From: Warburgia ugandensis
Lineage: Eukaryota > Streptophyta > Magnoliopsida > Canellales > Canellaceae
Assembly: GCA_035236585.1 (NCBI GenBank)
Contig: CP141127.1
Span: 45,646,001-45,710,000 of the forward strand
Direction: 5' to 3'
DNA length: 64,000 nt
Shown here: positions 1-12,154 of the stretch, piece after piece
Position numbering within the stretch: position 1 is the stretch's first letter
Layout of the letters: the number at the start of each line of letters is the position of its first letter
Made by a program: the position numbers and the translations under genes
The notes under the pieces: model-generated
The model's input: the letters and a program-made list of their open reading frames with translations, nothing else
What the model was told of the DNA's origin: nothing
Databases searched by the model: none

Positions 1-84
1 TTAGATTGCATATTCTAGCTTTTTAAATTATTTAATTAGACTAATTCCTACCCCATGAATCATGTGTACCATTCCATTGTCATA
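1..84 (+). other. Left flank of the nest, probable Athila-type LTR remnant
   Basis: No gene. The last five bases (80-84, tcata) are the left TSD of solo LTR B1. The sequence is therefore contiguous, before insertion, with the block starting at 21693, which resembles the U5 end of an Athila/Tat-type LTR. Confidence 0.4.
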
Positions 85-651
85 TGTAATAACCCCAATT
101 TTTGTAAATTGATTGAGAAAATTAATTTAGTTTGAATTTTTAGAAATTTTGGGTTGGAATATTAGGTTATTGGAAATTCTCTTTTTATAGATATTAAAAC
201 ATAATTTAAAACTTACAAATTATGAATGTACATGAAAAATTGATTGAAATAGCACTAAGTATGTTCAATTCCAAGTTAAAATGAAAAACCCATAATTTTC
301 TTCATTTTTACGAATAAAAGGGTAAAATGGTATTTTTTCCCATAATCGAGATCTAAGACATCAATATTTAGAATGTACTCAAAAATACGATTCCAATGCC
401 ACTAAGTACACTCAATTTCGAGTTTGGGAGAATAAAACAGAGTTTTTTCATAGAAGAGCAAAATGGTCCTTTCACACCTCTGTGGGGCCCACAAATGGAT
501 CCAAAGGCCAAAAAACATGTAATGAGTGGTGAAACCACTACCAGTTGATAGTGGAGAAGGAGGTGGTAGTGGAGGATCCAATGTTAATTTAATATCCAAA
601 AAAATTAGAAGCATAATTATTATAAGTAATCATGAAAATTTCAAAAACATC

Positions 652-659
652 TATAAATA
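652..659 (+). promoter_or_regulatory. TATA box of LTR B1
   Basis: TATAAATA lies about 570 bp from the LTR start. It is conserved at the matching position of the inverted copy B2 (6372-6379), which supports a real LTR promoter. A CT-rich leader follows at about 755-790. Confidence 0.55.
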
Positions 660-2227
660 CACCCCAAAAATCTTCATAAAATTTACCATGAAATTATCTT
701 GCTTCCCCTACAAAAAAAGATCTAGATTCATTCCCAAATTTCCAAAACACCTAAAAATCTCTCTTCTTTCATTTTCTCTCTCCTCTCTCTAAATTAGAAC
801 AAGAGAGATTTTTGGGTGTTTTGGAATTGGACTACAAAACAGACATTTTTTTCCAATCAAGTAGGTGGAAACTCTTTCAACACTCATTTCATGTTAGTTT
901 ATATAATTTTTATTTTTTAAAATTATTTTTATGTTAAAAATAATAAAAATCAAGTAAGGATAAGGACCCTTCAATTCTGGATGACAAAGGGCTTATATGG
1001 GTTGATCCCACGGTCTAGATCAGACCGTCTCAACCAATCTCCCAAATCAAGAGTTGATCTGAGCCTGACCTTGCTCAGATCATTTATCCACATTCTAGGA
1101 TTGTCTAGTTACATTCCAGATCATCTAAAACACGTTCTAATGGCAAGATCAAATCTGGGTCGTTGATTTTTTTAACTGAAATCTTGTTTCTTCAATTAAG
1201 AGCTCATTTTAGCTCCAATTTTAGATCGGAAAGTTACTATGAATTTCTAATGGTGTGTAGAATCTAATGGAGATGTTAGATTTATATTTTTCATTGTATT
1301 TACATATGATAATCACTAAAATCAGTTCCAACAGTAATGGATCATGATTAAAAATATGTCAAATTAAAAATCTAATCCGATGGATGGATCCAAAAGGTGT
1401 CAAAAAGATTTATGAATAGTAGGATTTATAATCCTCTATAAAATTTTATTTGATCAAAATAGTATAGACTAAAATCAGCCATTAAAAACAACTAAAAATT
1501 AAAAAATGCAAATACTCACTCAATTGAAATCCGATTTTCAATTTGTAAGGTGCTATGAATAGATCTTGATGAGGGGAACATACTGAACCCATAAAAATAA
1601 GATTATAAGCATAAAAAATTCCTGTTAATTAAAAATACTCTTACTTCCACCCTTAATCAAGTAGATCTAGGATGATCAAAATTGAAAATCTAGATCCTTG
1701 AACAGATGTAGGCCCTTATATGAGAAAATGATCATGGAAAATCTCAATGGATCTCCTTGAACAGATGGATCATGAATGATCAGGACAATTGGACCTATAA
1801 ATTGAATGATTTAAGGTTAAGATCATATTATTATGATGTTGGATCAAACAAAAACATAAAGGATCAGGGGTTGCATTCTTAATGGAATATCAACCTTAGA
1901 TCTAAAAGACGGACAAATTGGATGGTTGGATCATAAGTACAGCTTGATCACATGCTTATTTAATTTTCCTTTACCATAAATTTGATTTAATAATAATCCA
2001 TGTCTATTTTCCAATTTTAGTGTAATTATCTTTAATTTCCTAGAATAAGATGTTGTAATATTATTAGTTAATTTCTTTTAAATAGCAAATTTAAATTTAA
2101 GTCAATACATTCTAATTGATGACATATAGATAGACTTCACTAAATACATATACATCATAAAGTATAATCATAGTAAGGGCTATAGTTTGTAGGACAATAT
2201 AAGGATTATTAAGTCCTTGGCCCAAAC

Positions 2228-2232
2228 TAGGT
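2228..2232 (+). repeat. TSD ctagg, left copy
   Basis: This is the first of three copies of ctagg (also 6958-6962 and 19192-19196) that bracket B2 and the chromovirus inside B1. Confidence 0.85.
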
Positions 2233-2636
2233 GTGACGACCCGGGTTTTTGTAACACATTTTGTAATGTATTTTGAAAGGCAGGGCCCTTAAGAGTGTAA
2301 AATCTTTTTGCGAAACAAAGCAGCGGAAATTCTTTTCTTTAAAACTTGTTTTGAAAACCCAAGTCACCACTTCATACATAACATAAGTACAATTTGTGTA
2401 CAAAATAAAATTCCATTGAAGGAATATACTTTTATTAAATTTCAAGATCCATCTAGTGGTTCACAGTACAGCCAAATCTATTACAGCACTTGTCCAAATT
2501 ACATAATCTAAAACTCAAGCTTAGCATACAATAAAACTCTCAACAAGGAAAAATACATTTCTTCAAGGGTATACCTTGAAGATTATTCTCTTCAAGTCTT
2601 CTATCATCTTGAGCTCCTAACTCTCCTTCCCTGTAT

Positions 2637-2667
2637 CTGAGATATTGCAACAAGTACAATATCTCAG
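2637..2667 (-). promoter_or_regulatory. Conserved LTR hairpin, copy in B2
   Basis: The arms CTGAGATATTG (2637-2647) and CAATATCTCAG (2657-2667) pair perfectly over 11 bp with a 9-nt loop. It lies 404 bp from the LTR 3' end. See the finding on the shared hairpin. Confidence 0.6.
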
Positions 2668-5600
2668 CAAGCAATGCTTGGTAGGAGATTCGAGAAGCAT
2701 AATAATTGACAAGGTAATTCCAATACTTCATAATCTCATTATCCTTAAACATACTCTTTACTTTGTAAGTTATGTATATCTATATACATACATACCCTTC
2801 ATGGGTAAACCAGTCAAATTTGTGAAAGTAGTCAAATATCATTCCCAACTAAGCTGATCAATTCTCTTCATTTTGAGAATTTAGTATTACAGCTAATCTT
2901 ATACTGGGAATTTCCCTTCTTGGGAAATATTGGTAATATACAATTACCTAGCATTTCATTATGCTACAACATAAGGCATTTCACTATGCCTATTCTCATA
3001 TTCATCATAGTGCAAAATAATCAAAAGGTTGCCATGCTGCAGTCTGATCCATACTAACGCGCTCGGATAACTGCCCTGTTCACCACTGATACCACGGTGG
3101 AAAATATTATGTCATTGCCTGTATGGGGGGCAAGACTTTCACAGTGGTGGCCTTCCCATAATTGCCACCACCCGACTTTTAGCCTCTCTTTGGGCAAGGT
3201 ATCATCAAATTTTAAGGAGCGGGTGGCCAAACCCTCATAACTCCTCTAGCAATAGCATCCCCCTAGGATTATGCCTATTAAAACAAACTCACAAGCCTCC
3301 AAGCTTATATGTAAAATAGATTTCATATGCATCAAACCATATGTCCGTTTACTTAGGGCTAAAATATTTTCTAGTTCCCTATTCACTTATAGTTTAGTCC
3401 TTAACCATCTTATATGTGTTTGGTTGGATCATAAGGTTTTCAAGAGATTTAATACAAGTATTATCATTACTCTTGTCAACATAAGATCATGAGTACAATC
3501 ATGCACATCTCATGTAAATGCATTCATCAAATCCTCCTACCTTTAAGGAGTGATCTCTTTTCCCAAATCTTCCATGATCCTGATTGATGTATGTGATCTA
3601 TACATCCATGCATATTGTCAATATATAAATTATGAACAATCTTATTGATCACTAGATCTGATGTTTAGAATAATCTTTAGATCATTCATATCAAAGTATT
3701 TTCCTATCTCTAAGTCTTTGTATGTCCATCTCCTTGATCTTGATCTGTCATAGATCCATTGATTGACAATCTACACATGTTGATAAAGATCAAGGTCCTA
3801 GATCTTCTATCATCTAGTTTTTCTTTGATCTAAGTTCAGTTATTGGATCATCCCTATGGAGGATGATCTTAGTTTTCTTCCCTGAATCATCTTTGATCAA
3901 GGGTTTGGATTATCTAATCTAATGAACTATAACAAGCATACTAATAAACATGCATACTAAGTACAATATAATATTCTTATTCTTATTGGTCTTGATCATC
4001 CAAGATCTAATGGATCTTGTTTGATCATCCTTATCTTACTTACTATTTTTTATTAGGGTTAGGTAATTTACTAACCTTTTATGCTCTTATTATTATTATT
4101 CAACCAGTTAATGTGCTGGTTGAAGGTAACTTATTCAAGCCTAAATCTAGACTACTCCTCTTATTTCCAATTGGCTAAGGCTTACTAGCTGAATTAGATA
4201 ACCCCCTTAACCACTATGTTCATCATTCGCTAGAATGACCATAGCTCAACCTTTCATAAGGTTCCTATAAGCATGTTTACCCTAAGTACTCTTTCTAATG
4301 GATTTTAATTAAGTCCATGAATGTTTATAATGTCATTCATGGGGTTTATTATTCTTCTCCTAGTTTGGGCCAAAGATTTGATAATCCTTATATTGTCCTA
4401 GTAACTATAGTCCTTACTAATTAAGTCCAAAGTACTCCATTCTTATTTGTGTCATGAAACTCTACTCTCTCATTAGATTACATTTTTGATGTTTTATGCT
4501 CTTTATTTCATAACAAGTAGATCTACTAATAAAATTTAACCATAAAAAAAATTATAAATTCAAAGCATAAAACTACATAATTTAACACTTAATGATAATG
4601 AGGCAAGGTACTTAAAATTACTCTAACATGATTTCCAACTAATATACCTTAATAACTCAATTTAAACTAATGTGGACTTAAGGTATAATCTCATACTATA
4701 GTATAAACTTATATCAAATTCTAGCATTGTCCTAAGTTAGAACGGCATGAAATCATACTAAAGTGTCCCTAAGATAATTAAATCTAGCACCTTATGATAA
4801 CAATGAAATCACATATCATGCTAAAGTTTAAATGTTATACTAGCATGCTTTATAACATAATCATATTTAAAATGCTATTATATAAAATAAAACTAATTAC
4901 ATTAACATTTTTAGGAACCTTAACTTATGATCCAACCATTAGATCTTAGATCTTTTCCTCTGATTTAGGGTATTAGTTATATTTAGGGGATTTTCTTTAT
5001 TAAAGTACAAAGATCATATTGATCCATTTTTGTCATAATCCATCCATCATTTCTTGGATTTCATTATATCAACATTCATTTTATCCATCCCAAGGATCTA
5101 ATCACACTTGATCTCATTAATCAAGTGGGTCCCTTTGTATTTTTAGGGTTTTTCTACCATAATGGGTAGATCTCTTAATATATCTCAAATATGTCCAAAT
5201 AAACCATAGATATTACTTTATTTAAATAGTGTATCATTAGTAAAACATATTTCCAAGATCTGATCATATTGGAAACTTGTTTCTTTAATACAAAAAGTTG
5301 TATTACATAATTTCTAGATTTTATCATTTCATCAGAAAATAGAGGTTTCAAGCTTTCCATAGCTTCTTTCCAATCTCAATTTGGAGTTCAAATGGCTTTG
5401 GAATTAGATCTGGAAGTTCACAGTCCTTCTTAGGGCCTAGATTTGATCTGGGCCCACCCTAATGGATGGCCTAGATCTTTCGGGCAGAATGCTCCCGCTC
5501 ATTGGATGCATCCGTCATGACAAGATGCGGAAGCGCCCGCATGAGACGTCCACCGACGCTAACGGGACGAGCGGGACGCTCGTCATTCGCACACCCGTAA

Positions 5601-6371
5601 ATGGGATGCTTGTCAGCTTTACGGACCCTCCGTCTTCATGCTTGGGACAACGTCCCATGCACAGCACGCGCATGGAACATTTTCGCGTTTGCCATTTTTG
5701 ATGCTGCGTCACATGTGCGTCTTGGGCGCTGTTAGATCCAAAGATCGGACAGTCCATTCTAGACCGTCGAATCAATCCTCTCTCAATTGAGGGCCCAAAA
5801 TGTCTCCGATCATTGTGAAACTTCTAACCTAGGGGTTTGGACCCTTCTGGATCGATTGGTGCAGTCAGAATTTTATTTGAGCACTCCATCATCTTGAATT
5901 AAGGGTTCTGGTGTTTACTTTATTTTTACCTTTTTATTACCAAAAAAAATTACATAAACTAGTAGTAAACATCTATAGAAAGTATTCCCACCTACCTGAT
6001 TGGAGAAAAAGACATTGTTTATGTGTCCAATTTAAAAGAAATACCCTTTGATGAAGATATGGCCCAAGATCTACCTTTCTTGCAAATTACTGTTGTTTGA
6101 ACCGGTGGATCTTGAAATTGATTTGGGGGTTTTGTAGCTAAGATATGGTGGGAAGTTTTGGACAGTGGAATTGATGATATTAGATTTGGAACAAAGTGCG
6201 TAATTGATTTTAGGTCTCTTGTTCCAATCTATAAAGAAAAAGAAATTGAAAAGAGAGAGATCTCTTGGGATTTTTGGGTTTTTGGGGAGGGATCTAGGTG
6301 TAATATTTTAGGGAGAGTGAAGAAAATTTTGTGGAAATTTTATAAGAATTTTTGGATGATTTTTGGGGTTG

Positions 6372-6379
6372 TATTTATA
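6372..6379 (-). promoter_or_regulatory. TATA box of LTR B2
   Basis: TATAAATA on the minus strand, about 580 bp from the LTR start at 6957, collinear with 652-659 in B1. Confidence 0.55.
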
Positions 6380-6957
6380 GGCATTTTGGTCTTCATTCAT
6401 GATTATAATATTTAATTTTTTTATTATTAAATGGCATGAAAGTCTCCCATGCTCCATTTTTCTTCCCCAAGACCAGCCAGTGTTTCTTGACCCATGAATT
6501 CATGTGGGCTGCTCATAAGATTCATTTTTGGGTCCCTTGTGGGCCCCATATGGGCCCCACATGGTGTAAAAAGACCGTTTTGCAATTTATATATAAAATT
6601 TTGGGTTTTATTCCCATGATCTCGGATTTGAGTGTACTTAGTGGCGTTGGATTCATCTTTCTCAGTACATTCTAAATTCTCATGTCTCATATTTTGATTT
6701 TTGGGTAAAATTACTATTTACCCTTTTGTCCAAGAAATGAAGAAAATTATGGATTTTTCATTCGAATTTAGAATTTGTCATGCTTACAGTCATTTTGAAG
6801 GGTTTGCTAAGTTTAATTTCAATTGTACATGCCTTATTCTTTGATTATAGTCTTATAAGAAGTATATTCTAAATAACTCTAATATCTCAGCCCGAAATAT
6901 CTGAAACTCAAACTTTATTGATGTTCTCAATCAATTACAAAAATTGCGGTTATTACA

Positions 6958-6962
6958 CTAGG
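6958..6962 (+). repeat. TSD ctagg shared by B2 and the chromovirus
   Basis: This single pentamer is both the right TSD of B2 and the left TSD of the chromovirus 6963-19191. The two insertions therefore abut at the same target. Confidence 0.85.
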
Positions 6963-7503
6963 TGTAATGACTCCAATTTTGTAATATTGAAATTCCAAGT
7001 TTAGCAATGAAAAGTGCAGTTTTTAAAGAAAAGGGCATTTTAGTCATTTCATCATTTACCTTGAATGAACCCAGAAATTTGGTCTTAAAAGTGGTTCCAT
7101 TAGATGCATCTCAGAAAAAGGAATCCAACGAGACCAAAATCACCCAAAACGGAGTTAAAATGAGCAAGATATGGCCCTTTGAAGTTAAGGGGCAAAACTC
7201 TAAATTTCACAAAAACGACTTAACCTGAAAAACACAGGTGCCTGTTTTGATACGGGCACCCCGTCATCTTCAACCTCTAGAGAGTTCTAGAATGGCGGTG
7301 ATTGGAGGAGAAATCATCGCCATTCTAGAGGTTTCTCCACCGCCATTCAAAGGCGGTGAGCGCCCCCTCCAGAACCCTCTCTTAGCTCTATAAATAGAGC
7401 TCTTGGGTGCCTCTAATGGTAGCCAAAAACCTTGGAGAAAACCAGTCGTGAAGCAGTAACTTAGAGGGAAAAATGAGGAGAAAAACCCAGCAACGAGCCA
7501 GGT
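6963..7503 (+). repeat. 5' LTR of element 1, first part
   Basis: Matches the first 541 bp of the 3' LTR (16609-17149). It is interrupted after caggt (7499-7503) by the solo LTR 7504-10051 and resumes at 10057. Confidence 0.88.
7389..7396 (+). promoter_or_regulatory. TATA box, 5' LTR of element 1
   Basis: TATAAATA is centred in the 18-bp near-palindrome AGCTCTATAAATAGAGCT (7384-7401). The same element recurs at 7907 and 17035. Confidence 0.6.
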
Positions 7504-7906
7504 TGTAATGACTCCAATTTTGTAATATTGAAATTCCAAGTTTAGCAATGAAAAGTTCAATTTTAAAGAAAAGGGCATTTTGGTCATTTCACTAGTTGCC
7601 TTAACTAAACCCAGGAATTTAGTCCTAAAAGTGGTGCCATTAGATGCGTCTCGGAAGAAGGAATCCAACAAGACCAAAATCACCCAAAACGGAGTTAAAA
7701 TGAGCAAGATATGGCCCTTCAAAGTTCAGGGGCAAAATTATAAATTTCACAAAACAACTTAACCTGAAAAACACAGGTGCCCGTTTTGATACGGGCACCC
7801 CGTTGTCTTCAACCTCCTAGAGGTTTCTAGAATGGCGGTGTTTCAAGAAGAAACCACTGCCATTCAAAGGCGGTTAGAACCCCTCTAGAACCCTCTGTAA
7901 AAGCTC

Positions 7907-7914
7907 TATAAATA
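7907..7914 (+). promoter_or_regulatory. TATA box, nested solo LTR
   Basis: TATAAATA in the same AGCTCTATAAATAGAGCT context, about 400 bp from the LTR start. Confidence 0.6.
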
Positions 7915-8219
7915 GAGCTCTTGGGTGCCTCTAATGGCAGCCCAAAAGCCTTGGAAAAAACCAGTCGTGAAGCAGTGACTAAGGGGGGAAAACGTGGAAA
8001 GAAAACCACCCACGAAGCAAGTATGCTCCAAAACTCCCCAAACCCATCTCACCCATAGTCCTAGGCTCAGTTTCCCTAGGTTTTTCCATGAAAAACCATG
8101 GAGAATAGGCCTCCAGGAGAGCCACAAAGACCCCTGGGACGTCCCCAGGCCGCACTGGTTCGACAGGGTAGAACCAGGGTGACCTGAGGACGACCCAGGT
8201 CACTAACAAGCAGGACGAT

Positions 8220-8460
8220 CCAATAGGGCCGTCCCACGTCAACGCAGGTTGACGCCGTTTGAAAAACCAAACGGGCGCATCCCTGGACGCGCCGGCTAAA
8301 GAGACGACGAGCGGCTTTGTCTCGCGCGTCTTCAGACGCGCCTGCAGAGGCGTCCGCAGAGGCACGCGCTAGCGTGCGTCGTTTTTTTTTGGTTCTTAAG
8401 GATGCTGGGCGCACGTCGCAGACACCGCAAAAGGCATTGTGTCCGTATCGACGACTCGGA
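8220..8460 (+). repeat. CpG-rich module of the solo LTR
   Basis: A dense run of short GACGCGCC/GCGCGTC-type words in otherwise AT-rich DNA, about 720-960 bp from the LTR start. Related blocks lie at 10230-10560 and 17340-17690, and at a comparable position in the LTRs of element 2. It is not coding. Confidence 0.6.
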
Positions 8461-9683
8461 CACATACAAAGCATAAAATCCCTAACCAAAGCCCAATAAA
8501 AGTAGGGCATGACCCTTAGAATAGGGTGGTGGCGCGTGACCACTAGGACTCTAGAAAACTGAGAATACCAAGGCCTAATTAGGACCTTAGGACACCCATA
8601 GGCATGGGGATGGACCCCTAATGCCTAAGTAATAAGACCCAACCGCTCTAAACCCATCAAAGATAGGTTAAACTAACCTTAAGTCCCCAAACCATGTTCA
8701 GGAGTGTACGAGGACAAGAGGGTGAACGCGACCTAGTCAGGTAGGTGCTCTATCACTATTAGATTCTTTTAAAAGAACTATTGTTATTTGAGAACATATG
8801 TTTTGGATATATGACTTGATTTGCATGTGATTTGTATGAATAAATTCAGCATGCATGTTAAATGCTTTGTAAATAACCATGTTTTGGAATGACTGCATAT
8901 ACATTATGCACATACATGTGTTGCAAACAAGTGCATGCATTGCATGATTTACGTACTTGCAAAGATTGCATGTCCTTGAGGGTTGCCAAAAGACGCTGGA
9001 GTGCCGAGGGCCAGGCAGTTGTGAGGGACCCAAAGAGGACAAGTTTTAACAAAAGGTTTTGACTTATCTTATGTGATTTGGGCAAGTAAGCCCGTGGGTG
9101 CTATGCCGAGGGGTCTGGGTTGGCCACCCGGCCTCTACCACTAATAGGTGGATGGGTACCATGCCCAAAAAGAGGCAAGTCCCTACGTCGACTACATGTG
9201 GTACAGGGGGCTACCACTGGTGTCACGGCACTGGGTCGGTGTGTCATAGGCCCCGTGGAGGCTATGACCAAGTGTCCTCAGGTACCCGGGGACCACACGG
9301 CGAGGAGGCCGTGGGCATAGTGGACCCTATGGTTTGATGTGCATTTCATGTAGCATGATATGAGGTTGGTCGACCATACCATACTAGGGGTCCATGAGTT
9401 GGACTCCATGAGGCATCTATTGCATATCATGATGTCATCATATATATGATACTTTCACTTTTGGAATTATTTGATCTTTTAAGTTATGAGAATTTCATTT
9501 GATTAAGGATTCTTATACTGATATCGAACTCGAGTATTCAACATACGCATATTTTGAAATTGATTATGGATTCTTATACTAATATTGAAATCGAGTATTC
9601 AAACATATGCATGTTTTGAATGAATGAGCACATGATTTCAAAACATCTCATGCATTTATAAAACTAGTAGTGATAGGCCCTAC

Positions 9684-9702
9684 TGAATATATTATATACT
9701 CA
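9684..9702 (+). promoter_or_regulatory. Conserved LTR hairpin, solo LTR copy
   Basis: TGAATATAT-T-ATATACTCA, a 9-bp stem with one mismatch. The 5' and 3' LTR copies of the same family are perfect. Confidence 0.5.
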
Positions 9703-10056
9703 CCCAATCCTCAACAATTTTCAGATACAAAGTAAATACCTAAGGGCAAGGGACATTTGTATTAGAAGACACAGGCCAAGCACAAGTAAGTAAACCCCTA
9801 TCTTATCTTTCAATGTTACTTGATTGTAGTTACTCTTTAATAGCTGGGGCTGCGACTAACACTTTCTTGGGAACATTATTGATTTAAAACTTTGCCATGA
9901 CTAAATAGATTGAGAATGAGTTTTCACACTCGGGATTTTTATGAAAGGTTGTTTTCCAAATGAAAAAGAATTTCATGCATTTCATATTTATAAAACAAGA
10001 GATCTCACCTTTTTATCAACATTGCATCATATAAAAACCCGGGTCGTGACACAGGT

Positions 10057-12012
10057 ACGTCCGAGATCCCTCAAAACCCATCTCCCCCATAGTTCCAAGG
10101 TCAATTCCCCTAAGTTTTTGCATGAAAAACCATGCAAAACGGAGCCCAGGAGAGCCACCAAGGACCTTGGGACGTCCCCAGGGCCGCACTGGTTTGACAG
10201 GGTTGAACTAGGGTGACCTGAGGACGACCCAGGTCTCTAACGAGCGGGACGATCCAATAGGAACGTCCCACGTCGACCTGTGTTGACCTCCGTTTGAAAA
10301 ACCAAACGGGCGCGTACAGGGACGCGCCCGCTAAAGAGAAAGATGGGCGGAGCATACCGCACATCTGCAGATGTGCCCGCTGAGGTGCACGCCGCAGACA
10401 CACAGCGCGCTAACGTGCATCGATTTTTCGTTACTTAAGGAAGCTGGGCACACGTCGCAAACGTAAAGCGCCCTAACATTCCATCTTTTTTTGTCTTTAA
10501 GAGATCTAGAGCTCCGATTGAGGCGCCGCAAAAGGCGTTGTATCCGTGTCGACGACGCGGGCACATCCAAACCATAAAATCCCTGATCAAGGCCCAATCA
10601 AAGGAGGGCATAACCCTTAGGACACCCATAGGCATAGGGATGGACCCCTAATGCCTAAGTAATAAGACCCAACTACTCTAAACCCATAAAAGATAGGCTA
10701 AACTAACCTTGAGTCCCCAAACCATGTTCAGGAGTGTACGAGGGCAAAAGGGTTAACGCGACCTAGCCAGGTAGGTGCTCTATCACTATTAGATTCTTTT
10801 AAAAGAACTATTATTATTTTGAGAACATATGTTTTAAATATATGACTTGATTTACATGGCTTAAGCCAGCATGCATGATAAATGCTTTTTACATAGCCAT
10901 GTTTTGAAATGATTGCATATACACATATATGTGTTGTAAACAACTGCATACATTGCATGATTTATGTACTTGTAAAGATTGCATGTCCTTGAGGGTTTCC
11001 AAAAGATGCTGGAGTGCCGAGGGCTAGGCAGTTGTGAGGGACCCAAAGAGGACAAGTTTTAACAAGAGGTTTTGGCTTCTTAATCTTATGTGATTTGGGC
11101 AAGTAAGCCCGTGGGTGCTATGCCGAGGGATCTGGGTTGGGCACCTGGCCTCTACCACTATTAGGTGGATGGGTACCACGCCCAAAAAGAGGCAAGTCCC
11201 TACGTCGACTGCATGTGGTACAGGGGGCCACCACTGGTGTCGCGGCACTAGGTCGACGTGTCATAGGCCTCGTGGAGGCTATGACCGAGTGTCCTCAGGT
11301 ACCCAGGGACCACACGGCGAGGAGGTCGTGGGCATAGTGGACCCTATGGTTTGATGATTTATGTGCATTTCATATAGCATGATATGACGTTGGTCGACCA
11401 TACCATACTAGAGATCCATGAGTTGGACTCCATGAAGCATCTATTGCATATTATGATGTTATCATATATATATGATACTTTCAATTTTAGATTATGTTAT
11501 CTTTTAAGTCATTAGTATTTTGGTTTGATAATGGATTCTTATACTGATATTGAACTCGAGTATTCAAACATACACATGTTTTGAATGAGCATATGATTTT
11601 AAAACATCTCATGCATTTATAAAACTAGTAGTGATAGGCTCCTACTGAGTATATTATATACTCACCCAATCCTCAACATTTTTCAGATACAAAGTAAATA
11701 CTTAAGGGCAAGGGACGTTTGTACTAGGAGATACAGGCTAAGTACAAGTAAGTAAACCCCTATCTTATCTTTCAATGTTGCTTGATTGTAGTTACTCTCT
11801 AATAGCTGGCGCTGTGACTAACACTTTCTTGGGAATAATATTGATTTAAACTTTGCCATGGCTAAATAAATTGAGAATGTGTTTGAACACTCGGGGTTTT
11901 TATGAAAGGTTGTTTTCCAAATGAGAAAGATTTTCATGCATCTCATATTTATAAAACAAGAGACCTCGCCTTTTTATCAAAATTGCATCATATAAAAACC
12001 CGGGTCGTGAAA
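10057..12012 (+). repeat. 5' LTR of element 1, second part
   Basis: Continues the LTR after the nested solo LTR and ends ...GGGTCGTGAAA, where the last bases differ by one substitution from the expected GTGACA. Compared with the 3' LTR it lacks 81 bp (equivalent to 17731-17811) at the CCTTAG ending at 10620. ORFs at 10331-10635 and 11115-11354 have shadows in the other LTR copies and are not genes. Confidence 0.88.
11646..11664 (+). promoter_or_regulatory. Conserved LTR hairpin, 5' LTR of element 1
   Basis: TGAGTATATTATATACTCA is a perfect 9-bp inverted repeat around one base. A splice-acceptor-like CATTTTTCAG follows about 20 bp downstream (ends 11686). Confidence 0.6.
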
Positions 12013-12014
12013 GT

Positions 12015-12026
12015 TGGTATCAAAGC
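12015..12026 (+). other. Primer binding site of element 1
   Basis: TGGTATCAAAGC just after the 5' LTR matches the initiator-tRNA-Met primer site TGGTATCAGAGC typical of plant LTR elements with one mismatch. The leader 12027-12154 is non-coding and ends TTACAG directly before the gag ATG. Confidence 0.85.
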
Positions 12027-12154
12027 ACGGTTTAACATTACTCACAGCCCAGTTATGAGGAGAATAACTTATAATCAAGTTTGATCCATGAAAGAGTAAG
12101 GGGTAATAGGATAACACAAAAACTGAGATTTGGTGAATTGCCTTGTGATTACAG

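Larger units (their letters stand above)
85..2232 (+). mobile_element. Solo LTR B1, 5' part
   Basis: This is the first half of a very large LTR beginning TGTAATAACCCC. The second half is 19197-21687, giving about 4.64 kb in total. Flanks 80-84 and 21688-21692 are both tcata, a perfect 5-bp TSD. The segment stops exactly at ctagg (2228-2232), where the other elements were inserted. The inverted copy B2 shows the uninterrupted sequence across this point at about 4359-4363. No coding capacity was recognised, and the small ORFs are spurious. The whole block is homologous, inverted, to about 4367-6957. No internal region or second LTR is present, so I read it as a solo LTR, though a large non-autonomous element is possible. 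Confidence 0.85.
2233..6957 (-). mobile_element. Solo LTR B2, about 4.7 kb, inverted
   Basis: On the minus strand this reads TGTAATAACCGC... to ...CCCGGGTCGTCACA, the same ends as B1. It is flanked by ctagg on both sides (2228-2232 and 6958-6962). It is collinear with B1 over its whole length: 6957 to about 4367 matches 85-2232, and about 4366 to 2233 matches 19197-21687. It keeps the intact form of the site where B1 was interrupted. No gag-pol, primer site or polypurine tract was seen. Small ORFs at 5175-5775, 6158-6415 and 6427-6690 look spurious. TG...CA ends, a 5-bp TSD and a TATA box support an LTR rather than a DNA transposon. Confidence 0.85.
7504..10051 (+). mobile_element. Solo LTR of the element 1 family, nested in the 5' LTR
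   Basis: A 2548-bp LTR running TGTAATGACTCC...GGGTCGTGACA with TSD caggt at 7499-7503 and 10052-10056. It aligns along its length with 16609-19191 but is clearly diverged, so it comes from a different copy. No internal sequence remains, as expected from LTR-LTR recombination. ORFs inside it (7827-8543, 9098-9337) are GC-rich non-coding artefacts. Confidence 0.9.

Noticed and set aside
85..6957. Giant terminal-inverted-repeat or foldback DNA transposon
   Set aside because: The inverted arms are explained by two LTR copies in opposite orientation, each with its own TSD (tcata, ctagg) and TG...CA ends.
9098..9337. ORFs repeated at 9098, 11115 and 18296
   Set aside because: The three copies are simply the three LTRs of one family; the reading frame is incidental to a conserved non-coding block.
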